From contig DASRDS010000315.1 of NCBI GenBank assembly GCA_035652495.1, forward strand, positions 1 through 26,495: DNA of 26,495 nt, read 5' to 3'. This DNA comes from DASRDS01 sp035652495 (lineage in GTDB: Bacteria; Gemmatimonadota; Gemmatimonadetes; Gemmatimonadales; Gemmatimonadaceae). Shown here one piece after another: positions 15,203 through 22,606 of this stretch. Every line of letters starts with the position of its first letter. The first letter of the stretch is position 1. The position numbers were made by a program, and so were the translations under genes. The notes beneath the pieces were generated by a model. The model saw nothing but the letters and a program-made list of their open reading frames with translations. It ran no database searches and was not told the DNA's origin.

Positions 15203-16929
15203 TCGCGAGTTGCGCCCAGTAGGTCGCTGCGCGACAGCATGCCGATAACCGTCCGTGGGTGATCGCGCGTAACGACCGGGAGCCGTCCAACGTCCTCCCG
15301 CACCATATGATTGGCGGCCTCGCGGGCTGAGTTGTCATCGAAGATGACGACGGGTGGTCGTTTGACCAGATCGGCCACGATGGCCGTCATCGGCAGCTCG
15401 AGATCGAGCAAATCGCGTCGAGTGACGACGCCGACGATCTGACCCTTCGCGTCAATCACCGGGAACCCCTGATGCGTCGACCCGGGAGCCCGACCGACCA
15501 TCCAGTCGCGCACTTCCTCGACCGCGTCCTCGGCGCGCAACATCACCGGGGATTTGGACGCAATGTCGCGCACCAGAATCCGCTCGAGGAGATCGGCGTG
15601 CATCTCGCCGCGAATGCGCGTGCCGCGCCGTGCCAGCTTCTCGGTCATGATGGAGTGCGGCATGAGCCGCAAGGACACGAGATAGGCGGTCGCGCATCCC
15701 GCGAGGACGGGTAGCAGGCCGTTCGGCTGTCGCGTCGCCTCGAACGCGAACACCGCGGAGGCCAGGACCGCGTGCGACGCGCCCGCGAACATCGCGGCCA
15801 TGCCGACCAGGGCGGCCATGCGCGGGTCGACGTGGACCAGGGTGCCGATGAGCGCTCCGAAGCCTCCGCCGATCGTCATGAGTGGCGCCAGGGTGCCGCC
15901 CGATGTGCCGCTCGCCAGCGCGATCTCCCAGGAGATCAGTTTGCCGATCACGAGTAGGAGCAGCGACCAGCCGACGATCTGTCCGCCCAGGATGCGATCG
16001 ATGTTGTCGTAGCCGACGCCCAAGCTGTGGGGCGAGAAGTAGCCCATGATGCCGACAGCCACGGCGCCGATCGCCGGCCACCACATCCAATGCATCGGGA
16101 GCCGCTCGAACGCATCCTCGATGGCGAACAGGGTGCGCGTGATGACGACGGCGGCGAGGCCGATCACGAATCCGAGTCCCACGTACACGGCGATGTCGAC
16201 GCCACTGGGTGGCGCCACGGTGGGCATCGCGAAGATCGGCGTCCAGCCATTGAACGCCGCGCGGATGCCGGTTGCCGTGACGGAGGCGAGCGACACGGGG
16301 ATGATGGCTCTTGGGCTGTACTCGAACAGCAGCAGCTCGATCGCCAGCAGGACGGCCGATACCGGTGTGCCGAACGTGGCGGCCATACCGGCGGCGGCGC
16401 CGGCGGCGAGCAGGATTTTTCGCTCGATGGCGGTCGTGCGCCGGATCTGTCCGATGAGGGAGCCGAGCGCGCCACCTGTGGCGATGATCGGGCCCTCGGC
16501 GCCGAACGGGCCACCCGTGCCGATCGCGATGGCGGCCGAGACCGGTTTCAAGAATGTGATGCGGGGCGGGATGCGGCTCTCGTTGAGCAGCACCTGCTCC
16601 ATGGCTTCAGGGATACCGTGGCCGCGGATGGCGGAGGAGCCGAACCGAGCCATGAGGCCGACGATCAGCGCGCCGATGATCGGCACGAAGATCACGGACA
16701 GGCCCAAGTGATTGTCAGCCGGTGAGCTGAAGGCGAATGAGAAGCGCGAGTAGAACGCCAGGTTCGTGATGAAGCCGATCAGGCGGACCAGGATCTGGGC
16801 GGCGAGGGCGGCGAGGAGGGCGATGCCGACCGCGAGTCCGGACAGTGCCAGGATCCGGTCGGGTGGCCCGGCGGATGGCGTGCGAACTTCGACGGGTTCG
16901 ACCGTTCCGAGTAGTTCTGGCGATTCCAT
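15145..16929 (-). CDS. ClC family chloride channel/antiporter with tandem CBS domains
   Basis: The 594-residue protein has a ClC membrane domain of many helices (about residues 25-430) followed by two CBS domains (about 455-585). The selectivity region GTGGPFGAEGPIIATGGALG keeps the gating Glu of the GxEGP motif, and GTSGGTLAPLMTIGGGFGAL is the second pore signature. The CBS pair is shown by VRDIASKSPVML, GFPVIDAKGQIVGVVTRRDL and LPVVTRDHPRTVIGMLSRSD. ClC proteins move chloride or other anions; CBS domains often bind adenine nucleotides and regulate. In the helix equivalent to E. coli ClcA Glu203 the sequence reads AIELLLFEY, so the proton Glu is probably Leu. The ATG at 16929 follows a TAGATT box by seven bases. 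A TTG at 16959 would add ten residues. Confidence 0.93.
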   Translation of the reverse strand: MESPELLGTVEPVEVRTPSAGPPDRILALSGLAVGIALLAALAAQILVRLIGFITNLAFYSRFSFAFSSPADNHLGLSVIFVPIIGALIVGLMARFGSSAIRGHGIPEAMEQVLLNESRIPPRITFLKPVSAAIAIGTGGPFGAEGPIIATGGALGSLIGQIRRTTAIERKILLAAGAAAGMAATFGTPVSAVLLAIELLLFEYSPRAIIPVSLASVTATGIRAAFNGWTPIFAMPTVAPPSGVDIAVYVGLGFVIGLAAVVITRTLFAIEDAFERLPMHWMWWPAIGAVAVGIMGYFSPHSLGVGYDNIDRILGGQIVGWSLLLLVIGKLISWEIALASGTSGGTLAPLMTIGGGFGALIGTLVHVDPRMAALVGMAAMFAGASHAVLASAVFAFEATRQPNGLLPVLAGCATAYLVSLRLMPHSIMTEKLARRGTRIRGEMHADLLERILVRDIASKSPVMLRAEDAVEEVRDWMVGRAPGSTHQGFPVIDAKGQIVGVVTRRDLLDLELPMTAIVADLVKRPPVVIFDDNSAREAANHMVREDVGRLPVVTRDHPRTVIGMLSRSDLLGATRDQTLNRLATVRSRSAESAR

Positions 16930-16936
16930 TGGACTC

Positions 16937-16942
16937 AATCTA
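16937..16942 (-). promoter_or_regulatory. TAnnnT box (TAGATT) seven bases before the ClC ATG
   Basis: On the minus strand TAGATT, seven bases, then the ATG at 16929, with no ribosome binding site. This supports the ATG over the upstream TTG at 16959, because transcription would start downstream of that TTG. Confidence 0.45.
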
Positions 16943-17040
16943 ATTCGCCTATGACCCAATAGCCGGAGTCGCCCGTTACGTCATAGTCCTGCACAACGTG
17001 ACACTATCGTGACGAGTGGGTACTGTCCACCTTACTACAC

Positions 17041-17574
17041 ATGAACTCGTTACGGTGGGGAGTCTTCGCCCTCGCCGCAGCCTCGGTCGGCTGCGCTACT
17101 GCGGGCAGCCGCGCGCCAGAGGCAATGACGCCTGCCCGCGTCGCCATTTTCTATACGCCATTGGGCGTCTGCTCCTCGTTCTCGACGACGTCGGGATACG
17201 CCAACGAAGAGAACGCGCCGACGATGATCTTCGTCGTCGCCCGCATCGACTCGGTGCTCACGAACGAGGACTTTGCGTTCGATCCAGGGCGTGTCTACGT
17301 GAACAGTCCCGGCCAGACCGAGCATGGCGGCGCGTTCGACCGGCAGTTCACGACGGTCGAGCGGACCGACGTGCCGCCCGGCGGGCTCGGGCATCCTCTG
17401 GGCGACGTCGCCGTCGGCTATCGAACGGCTGCGTCGACTATGGTGTATGACGCGCACTCGTTTCCCCTTCGGTACGACGAGCGCGGCGTCATCGTCCGGC
17501 AGAGTCACGCGGACTCCCGCGCTTCGACGCGCGGCTCCTGCGGCGAGACCGCGGTCTTCACCGGCGGCGAATAA
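17041..17574 (+). CDS. Unknown lipoprotein
   Basis: The 177-residue protein begins MNSLRWGVFALAAASVGCAT, a lipoprotein-type signal with SVGC and Cys18. The mature sequence contains TPLGVCSSFSTTSGYANEEN, FVVARIDSVLTNEDFAFDPG, TTVERTDVPPGGLGHPLGDV and GSCGETAVFTGGE. It is rich in Gly, Thr and Asp with few helix formers, suggesting a small beta-rich periplasmic domain. No family is recognised. The gene is single and is followed by two hairpins, then by the tandem-repeat array. A GTG at 17016 in another frame has a TAnnnT box just before it, but that frame has no signal peptide or family. The signal peptide supports the frame chosen here. Confidence 0.7.
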   Translation: MNSLRWGVFALAAASVGCATAGSRAPEAMTPARVAIFYTPLGVCSSFSTTSGYANEENAPTMIFVVARIDSVLTNEDFAFDPGRVYVNSPGQTEHGGAFDRQFTTVERTDVPPGGLGHPLGDVAVGYRTAASTMVYDAHSFPLRYDERGVIVRQSHADSRASTRGSCGETAVFTGGE

Positions 17575-17581
17575 AGGCTCC

Positions 17582-17612
17582 TTTAACGCAGCACGCTTCG
17601 CGGCTGCGTAAA
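17582..17612 (+). terminator. Stem-loop after the lipoprotein gene (possible terminator without U-tract)
   Basis: TTTAACGCAGC pairs with GCTGCGTAAA (one bulged A), and inside it CGC-TTC-GCG extends the stem. It begins eight bases after the lipoprotein stop. No T-run follows on the plus strand, so it is at best a weak or factor-assisted terminator, or an mRNA 3'-end stabiliser. Confidence 0.45.
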
Positions 17613-17623
17613 GTTCGCTGTGA

Positions 17624-17656
17624 GGAGGCAGGCGACATTATTGCTTGCCTGCCTCC
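17624..17656 (+). other. Second stem-loop, perfect 10-bp arms, just before the repeat array
   Basis: GGAGGCAGGC at 17624-17633 and GCCTGCCTCC at 17647-17656 are exact reverse complements with a 13-base AT-rich loop. The structure sits two bases before the tandem array and may mark its border or serve as a terminator. No T-run is present. Confidence 0.55.
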
Positions 17657-17658
17657 AT

Positions 17659-17889
17659 CAACAGCGGTTCTAGCAACAGCGGTTCTAGCAACGGCGGGTT
17701 TAGCAACGCCATTCTAGGCAACGGCGGTTCTAGCACTGCGGTTCTAGCACTGCGGTTCTAGCACTGCGGTTTTAGCAACGCGGTTCTAGCACTGCGGTTT
17801 TAGCAACGCGGTTTTAGCAACGCTGTTTTAGCAGTGCTGTTCTAGCATGGCTGTGCCAAGCAGCGACGGTTCTAGTTCGGGGCTCCTAG
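17659..17889. repeat. Array of 16 degenerate 14/15-bp tandem repeats carrying TTCTAG
   Basis: Sixteen head-to-tail units follow the pattern CA(AC or CT)GCGGTT(C or T)TAG. Units 1-3, 5, 14 and 15 are 15 bases long (for example CAACAGCGGTTCTAG); the rest are 14 (for example CACTGCGGTTCTAG). One extra G separates units 4 and 5. The central units 6-11 are nearly identical, the edge units are more diverged, and the last (TTCGGGGCTCCTAG) is barely recognisable. Ten units contain CTAG. Because TAG occurs in every unit and the period is not a multiple of three in most, all frames are blocked and the array is non-coding. It ends 52 bases before the PadR ATG. The intergenic stretch 17575-17940 holds nothing else except the two hairpins and the PadR promoter. 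Confidence 0.9.
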
Positions 17890-17903
17890 TTTGTTTTGAC
17901 CCC

Positions 17904-17933
17904 TTGCGTGCCGATGGGTCGCGCACCTATCGT
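17904..17933 (+). promoter_or_regulatory. Promoter of padR-ADOP (TTGCGT, 18 bases, TATCGT), leaderless
   Basis: TTGCGT at 17904-17909 and TATCGT at 17928-17933 are 18 bases apart, and the ATG at 17941 follows seven bases after the box. The same TTGCG-18-TAnnnT geometry precedes the DUF2911 gene. The -35 element lies 14 bases after the last tandem repeat, so the array sits where upstream regulatory sites would be. Confidence 0.45.
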
Positions 17934-17940
17934 CGAGCTC

Positions 17941-18288
17941 ATGGCTGATCTCGACGTTAGTCTCACGCGCGGCACGCTCGATCTCCTGATCCTCAAAGCC
18001 CTGAGCTGGGGCCCAAGGCATGGCTATGCCGTCGCGGAGTGGATCGAGCAAGCGACCAGCGCCGCGCTGCTGGTGGGCGAAGGCACGCTGTACCCGGCGC
18101 TGCATCGGCTCGAGCGCCAGCGGCTCGTTGACGCCGACTGGGGCCTCTCGGATAACAACCGCCACGCCAAGTTCTATCGCCTCAGCGCTGCTGGTCGGCA
18201 GCGGCTGACCACCGGCACGTCGGCCTGGCACGAGTTCGTGGAGGCCGCCAGTCGCGCGCTTCGCGCGACGGCGCCGGTCCCGGCATGA
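17941..18288 (+). CDS. PadR family transcriptional regulator
   Basis: The 115-residue protein begins MADLDVSLTRGTLDLLILKA, then LSWGPRHGYAVAEWIEQAT, VGEGTLYPALHRLERQRLVD and FYRLSAAGRQRL, which is the complete PadR winged-helix domain followed by a short dimerisation helix. The length is normal for the small PadR subfamily that accompanies ADOP permeases. PadR proteins repress neighbouring efflux or stress genes until a ligand binds. Upstream in-frame starts (ATG at 17914) exist, but the family start and the TATCGT box seven bases upstream both favour 17941. The stop overlaps the permease ATG as ATGA, so regulator and permease are made together. The tandem array upstream is a candidate regulatory region. 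Confidence 0.92.
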   Translation: MADLDVSLTRGTLDLLILKALSWGPRHGYAVAEWIEQATSAALLVGEGTLYPALHRLERQRLVDADWGLSDNNRHAKFYRLSAAGRQRLTTGTSAWHEFVEAASRALRATAPVPA

Positions 18289-20957
18289 CTCGACGTCCGT
18301 TTCGACTGAATCGCGTCGAGAAAGACGTCGACGAAGAGATCGCCTTTCACATCGCCGAGCGAGAGAAGAAGCTCATCGCGGCGGGGGCGAGCCCTGACGA
18401 GGCCCACGCGCGCGCCATGGCGCAATTTGGAGATATACGAGCCGTGCGAACGGAAATGCTCACGATCGACCAAGACAAGAAGCGCGCGGACTTCTGGAGC
18501 AATCTGCGCCAGGATGCGACCTACGCCGTCCGCACGCTGGCGCACAACGCCGGCTTCACGACGATCGTCCTGCTGATCCTCGGCCTCGGGATCGGCGCCA
18601 ACACGTCGATCTTTTCGCTGATCGATGCGCTGATGCTCCGCCCGCTCCCCGTGCCGCAGCCGGAGCAGCTCGTCGCGATCGGCGACCCGCGCAATACGCA
18701 GCGGGTCTCGGAAGGGACGCCACAGGCGGATGTTCTCTCGTATCCGCTCTACGAGGACCTGCGCGATCAGAACCACGTCCTGTCGGGTGCTTACGCCTCA
18801 GGTCGTGCAGGACGTCTCGATGTCCTGTTCGACAAAGGCGCCGAGCCAGACCATCCACGTGGCCGCTTCGTGACGGGCAACTTCTTCACGGTGCTGCGGT
18901 TACCGGCGGCGGCCGGCCGCGTGTTCACGAACGACGATGAACCGGTCGCGGTGATCGGCGACGGGTACTGGCATCGCCGGCTGGGCGGCTCGCGCGATAT
19001 CATCGGCCGCACCATCACCGTCAACAACGTCCCGGTCACGATCATCGGCATCGCGCCAGCAGAGTTTGCGGGCGATGCGGTGGGGCAGCCCACCGACATC
19101 TGGTTGCCGATCAAGCTGCATCCCCAGATCGTCGCGCACTCGCTGTGGCTCAAAGATCGCGCCACGTCTTGGCTCCTCATGATGGGCCGCCTCGCGCCCG
19201 GCGTGTCGATGGCGCAGGCGCGCACCGAGATCCAGGCGCTCGCCAAGACGTCACTCATCGACCACGCCAACGCCCAGGACCGCGGCGGCATCGAGCGCGT
19301 GCTGGGCCGGCACCCCATGCCCGTGGGGTCCGGCGCCATGGGATTCTCGTACTTCCGCGACGCCTACGCGCAGGCGCTCTTCACGCTCATGGTGGCGGTC
19401 GGGCTGGTCCTGCTCGTGGTCTGCGCGAACATCGCGAACTTACTCCTTGCCCGCGCCGCCGGTCGCTCGCGAGAGATCAGCGTGCGGATCGCGCTCGGTG
19501 CCGGACGCATGCGCCTCGTGCAGCAGCTGCTGACCGAGAGCATGATCCTGGCCATCGGTGGCGCGGTGCTTGGCCTCGTCGCCGCGCTTGCCGGCAGCGC
19601 GGCGCTGCTTCGTATCGTCGGCGGCGTGTCGCTCACCGTGCACATCGACCACCGCGTCCTCGCGTTCACGGCCGTGCTCTCCATCCTGACGGCCGTTCTC
19701 TTTGGTCTCATCCCGGCGCTGCGCGCGACCGGCCTCGACGTGTCCTCGGCGCTCCGCACGCAAGGACGCGGGATCGCCGGCGCGGGCAAGATGGCGATCG
19801 GCAGATGGCTCGTCATCGCGCAGGTCGCGCTGTCGATGCTCTTGCTCGTCGGCGCCGGTATGCTGGCCCGCAGCACCATGGCGCTCGCGAACGCCGACAT
19901 CGGCGTCGCGCGCGATCATCTCATCATCGCCGAGATCGACGCGCAGCGGAGCGGGTATGAGGGGGCGCGCATGATCGCGCTGCTTCGCGATCTCACGGAC
20001 CGCATGAAGCAGATCCCCGGTGTGGTCGCCGTGACCTCGTCCGAGAACGGGATTTTCAGCGGCACGGAGTCGGGGTCGACCCTGCAAGCCGAGGGGTTCG
20101 TCGCCCGGGCGGACAGCGATACGCTCGTCGCGTCGGACGTGGTCGGCGCGGACTATTTCCGGTCGACCGGCGCGCACATTTTGCAGGGGCGCGACATCGA
20201 AGCGCGCGACAATGAGACCTCGCCCAAGGTCGCGGTCGTGAATGAGACGGCGGCGCGGTACTTCTTCCAGAACGGCGAGGCGATCGGGCGCCATCTGCAG
20301 ATGGACAGCGTGTCGTGGGAGATCGTGGGCATCGTCAGCGACATCGAGCAGACCGGGGTGCGGCAGCCTCCGGTGCGGCGCATCTATGGGCCGATCGTCC
20401 AGCAGAAGAATACGCCGCTCGAGTTCAAGCTGGAGATTCGCGTGGCGGGCGACCCGGGGCGGCTCGTGACGCCCGTGCGTCAGGCGTTGCTCGCGGCGGA
20501 TCCTTCGCTCGCGATTTTCAGCGTCGATCCGCTCAATGAGCTGATTCGCGATTCGATCGCGAAGGATCGACTGGTCGCGACGCTCGTCTCGGCGTTCGGG
20601 ATCCTGACGCTGATTCTCGCGGCGCTGGGACTGTACGGCGTCATGGCGTACGCCACCGCGCGTCGCACCGGCGAGTTCGGGCTTCGCATGGCGCTCGGCG
20701 CGGCACCGAGCGCGGTCGAGCGTATGGTGCTGCGGGAGGCCATCCTGCTGACGGGATTCGGTATGGCGATCGGGTTGCCCGTCGCACTCGCTGCTACGCG
20801 TCTCGTGCGCGGGCAACTCTTCGGCATCAGCTTCTTTGATCCGCCATCGATCGGGCTCGCGACGGTGGTGCTCAGTGTCAGCGCCGCCCTCGCGGCATTT
20901 ATTCCCGCCTTGAGGGCATCACGCGTGGCGCCGTTGGAGGCGATCCGGGCTGACTAG
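18285..20957 (+). CDS. ADOP-type orphan ABC permease (duplicated MacB/FtsX domains)
   Basis: The 890-residue protein has the ADOP layout: an N-terminal soluble prefix (VEKDVDEEIAFHIAEREKKL, residues about 10-55), a first membrane helix (about 88-112), a periplasmic MacB-type domain, an FtsX-type three-helix block (about 365-485, with VCANIANLLLARAAGRSREI and VRIALGAGRMRLVQQLL), then a second helix, periplasmic domain and FtsX block (about 770-885, with TARRTGEFGLRMALGAAPSA). Such proteins resemble MacB/LolC permeases that act mechanically on periplasmic substrates such as lipoproteins, peptides or antibiotics, but no ATPase domain or ATPase gene is present here. PadR-ADOP pairs are abundant in Acidobacteriota and Gemmatimonadota. 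The stop overlaps the DUF411 stop by four bases. Confidence 0.93.
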   Translation: MTRRPFRLNRVEKDVDEEIAFHIAEREKKLIAAGASPDEAHARAMAQFGDIRAVRTEMLTIDQDKKRADFWSNLRQDATYAVRTLAHNAGFTTIVLLILGLGIGANTSIFSLIDALMLRPLPVPQPEQLVAIGDPRNTQRVSEGTPQADVLSYPLYEDLRDQNHVLSGAYASGRAGRLDVLFDKGAEPDHPRGRFVTGNFFTVLRLPAAAGRVFTNDDEPVAVIGDGYWHRRLGGSRDIIGRTITVNNVPVTIIGIAPAEFAGDAVGQPTDIWLPIKLHPQIVAHSLWLKDRATSWLLMMGRLAPGVSMAQARTEIQALAKTSLIDHANAQDRGGIERVLGRHPMPVGSGAMGFSYFRDAYAQALFTLMVAVGLVLLVVCANIANLLLARAAGRSREISVRIALGAGRMRLVQQLLTESMILAIGGAVLGLVAALAGSAALLRIVGGVSLTVHIDHRVLAFTAVLSILTAVLFGLIPALRATGLDVSSALRTQGRGIAGAGKMAIGRWLVIAQVALSMLLLVGAGMLARSTMALANADIGVARDHLIIAEIDAQRSGYEGARMIALLRDLTDRMKQIPGVVAVTSSENGIFSGTESGSTLQAEGFVARADSDTLVASDVVGADYFRSTGAHILQGRDIEARDNETSPKVAVVNETAARYFFQNGEAIGRHLQMDSVSWEIVGIVSDIEQTGVRQPPVRRIYGPIVQQKNTPLEFKLEIRVAGDPGRLVTPVRQALLAADPSLAIFSVDPLNELIRDSIAKDRLVATLVSAFGILTLILAALGLYGVMAYATARRTGEFGLRMALGAAPSAVERMVLREAILLTGFGMAIGLPVALAATRLVRGQLFGISFFDPPSIGLATVVLSVSAALAAFIPALRASRVAPLEAIRAD

Positions 20958-21355
20958 CGGTGATCGTAGACGCTGGTGCCTGACGCGCTGAGGGCGAGCA
21001 CATCGTAGTGATCGGCCGCACCCGGCGATTCCATGCCCGGTGCGCCGTTTGGCATCCCCGGTACGGCGAGTCCCGTGATGCCCTTTGGATGATCGTGAAG
21101 CAGCTTTTTCACGTCCTCCGGCGGCACGTGCCCCTCGATGACGTACCCGTCGACGACCGCGGTGTGGCACGAGCCGAGCTGCGGCGTGATGCCATGATCG
21201 CGCTTGATGGTCTGCAGCGCGCCGGGATTCGCGACGTCCACGGCCTGCACCGTGAAGCCGGCGGTTTTCATTCGCTCGATCCACTGTGCACAACAGTGAC
21301 AGCTCGGATCTTTATAGACCGTAACGACGAGCAACGCTATGAGGTCGATGCGCAT
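20954..21355 (-). CDS. DUF411 domain protein, putative metal-binding
   Basis: The 133-residue protein begins MRIDLIALLVVTVYKDPSCH, continuing CCAQWIERMKTAGF, then GITPQLGSCHTAVVDGYVIE, GHVPPEDVKKLL and LAVPGMPNGAPGMES. This is DUF411 from end to end: a thioredoxin-like fold with a CHCC site and a conserved SCHT, often found beside copper-resistance genes. The N terminus is a very short hydrophobic stretch without a clear cleavage site, so export is doubtful, whereas most relatives carry signal peptides. It may start short or be cytoplasmic. It lies ten bases after the exported-protein gene on the same strand, and no copper transporter is nearby. A TAGCTT box seven bases before its ATG overlaps the upstream stop codon and may be coincidental. 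Confidence 0.88.
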   Translation of the reverse strand: MRIDLIALLVVTVYKDPSCHCCAQWIERMKTAGFTVQAVDVANPGALQTIKRDHGITPQLGSCHTAVVDGYVIEGHVPPEDVKKLLHDHPKGITGLAVPGMPNGAPGMESPGAADHYDVLALSASGTSVYDHR

Positions 21356-21365
21356 GGCGCGTAAG

Positions 21366-21920
21366 CTAGTGCTTGAACAGCGGGAAAATAAATTCTTTGA
21401 CCAGGTTCATACCGGCGTGCGTGGCGAGTGACTCGGTGCCGAGCCTGAGTCCGCCCTGCCAGCCGTATCCGTGCCCGTAGAGGGCAGCCGTCGTCAGTCC
21501 ACTGGCGTATCCTCCGGCGATCTGTGGAACGCCGAGCACGTAATTTCCGTTGTCGTTGCGGGCGAGAATCGAGGAGACGACGGCATGACCCGCGCGCGCA
21601 AACACATTGCGACACCCGCACTGCATGTATCGCGTATCCTGGTGCATTACCGCCGCCAGGCCATCGCGGACCGTGACGTCGGCGGAGTGCGCGGCGAAGT
21701 TGGTGCCGAGGCGATAGCCGAAGCCTTCGTCCTTGTCCCACCAGTGGGGCGAGCTATGCAGCGTGCTCCAGCCGGCGCCGAGGGTGACGCTCGCCATCGC
21801 GAACGGCCCAAATTCATCGTGCAACGCGTCGTGCCAGCGGTCGAGCTCCTGGGCGTGCGCGGCGAGAGGGGCGACGATCAGCGTGAGGGCGGCGAGGTAG
21901 CATGCAGGGCGCAAGGGCAT
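21366..21920 (-). CDS. Exported protein of unknown function, possibly outer-membrane associated
   Basis: The 184-residue protein starts MPLRPACYLAALTLIVAPLA followed by AHAQELD, a Sec signal peptide with cleavage after AHA. The mature sequence contains FGPFAMASVTLGAGWSTLHS, EGFGYRLGTNFAAHSADVTV, AVMHQDTRYMQCGCRNVFAR and ARNDNGNYVLGVPQIAGGYA. The ordering (GFGxRxGxxFA...QDxRY...RAxxxVxxxxARxDNGxxxxxxPxIxGxxA) resembles an uncharacterised exported family I associate with Acidobacteriota, but I cannot name it. Alternating polar and hydrophobic stretches with many glycines could be membrane-facing helices or strands. It is followed ten bases later by DUF411 on the same strand, so both may act on periplasmic metal or envelope stress. 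Confidence 0.65.
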   Translation of the reverse strand: MPLRPACYLAALTLIVAPLAAHAQELDRWHDALHDEFGPFAMASVTLGAGWSTLHSSPHWWDKDEGFGYRLGTNFAAHSADVTVRDGLAAVMHQDTRYMQCGCRNVFARAGHAVVSSILARNDNGNYVLGVPQIAGGYASGLTTAALYGHGYGWQGGLRLGTESLATHAGMNLVKEFIFPLFKH

Positions 21921-21929
21921 CTCTACGGT

Positions 21930-21949
21930 TTGAGGTATAAAGTACTCAA
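21930..21949. promoter_or_regulatory. Partial dyad in the 47-bp divergent promoter region (TTGAG...CTCAA)
   Basis: TTGAG and CTCAA are 5-bp inverted arms separated by ten AT-rich bases containing TATAAAG, with TATAAC just downstream on the plus strand. The 47-base gap must hold promoters for both the exported-protein gene and the membrane-protein gene. The dyad is a possible shared operator; evidence is weak. Confidence 0.25.
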
Positions 21950-21967
21950 TATAACCGGGTACAAACG

Positions 21968-22588
21968 GTGACCCCCTTTGGCCGCCGGGTCGGCACCCTG
22001 GTCGCGGCGTGTATCGCAGTCGACCTCTACGGTTACGCGATCTATCACGCGTGGCAGACGCATCTCATCGGGCCGCGTGTGACCCTGCTGCTGCTGACCA
22101 TCGTGGCCGGGCTCGGCATCGTCGGTCTCGCGCTCGCGCCGGCGTGGATCCAGCGCGCCCGCGGCGACGCGCCGCCGGCGCCGGTCGAACCGCGGACGGT
22201 GCGTCCCTGGTGGTTTCGTCTGGTGCTCGTGCTCGCCTCGATCGCTGGCGGGGTCGCGCTCACGGTCGGCGACTGGATCCTCCTCGCGGGTCCGGGATCC
22301 GTCGCGTGGGCGCTGTTCATCGCGGTCAACACGGCCTTCGTCGGTCTCACGATCTTCACGTTCATTCGTCTCCGACAGCCGAGCCGGATCGGGATCGCGC
22401 TCGGCGTCGTCCTGACGATTCAGGCGGCGCTGCAGTTCACGCCGGGTTCGTCCCTCACGCGCGTGCTGACGCTCCGGTTCCTGTTCGCGATCATTCAGGC
22501 CGGCGTCATCTATGTCCCACTCGGTTTGTGGGCTGGACACCTGTGGGCGCGCATCATGAAGGCGATCTTCACGCCGCCCCGGCGTTGA
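21968..22588 (+). CDS. Polytopic membrane protein of unknown function
   Basis: The 206-residue protein has about five or six hydrophobic segments: LVAACIAVDLYGYAIYHAW, VTLLLLTIVAGLGIVGLALA, FRLVLVLASIAGGVALTVG, WALFIAVNTAFVGLTIFTFI, IGIALGVVLTIQAAL and FLFAIIQAGVIYVPLGLWAG. A Pro/Arg-rich cytoplasmic loop (residues about 63-80) separates the second and third. No family is recognised. It starts with a GTG and no ribosome binding site; a TATAAC box lies 12 bases before the start. A small lipoprotein gene begins 18 bases after its stop and the DedA gene follows, so the three may form an envelope-related operon. Confidence 0.65.
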   Translation: MTPFGRRVGTLVAACIAVDLYGYAIYHAWQTHLIGPRVTLLLLTIVAGLGIVGLALAPAWIQRARGDAPPAPVEPRTVRPWWFRLVLVLASIAGGVALTVGDWILLAGPGSVAWALFIAVNTAFVGLTIFTFIRLRQPSRIGIALGVVLTIQAALQFTPGSSLTRVLTLRFLFAIIQAGVIYVPLGLWAGHLWARIMKAIFTPPRR

Positions 22589-22606
22589 GGCATATTGATA
22601 CTGTCT

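Noticed and set aside
17016..17450. GTG-started frame with a TATCGT box five bases upstream, overlapping the unknown lipoprotein
   Set aside because: The box and start fit the leaderless pattern, but the translation is Arg-rich without a domain, whereas the other frame encodes a credible lipoprotein signal at 17041.
17659..17889. CRISPR array
   Set aside because: The units are contiguous at 14-15 bases with no spacers, and no cas genes are present.
17659..17889. Repetitive coding sequence (for example a repeat-protein domain)
   Set aside because: Each unit contains TAG and most are 14 bases long, so all three plus-strand frames are interrupted. CTAG being palindromic, the minus strand is interrupted too.
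19440..20816. 458-codon minus-strand frame inside the ADOP permease gene
   Set aside because: The opposite strand encodes a complete permease with clear FtsX blocks. The reverse frame is Arg/Asp/His-rich without motifs.
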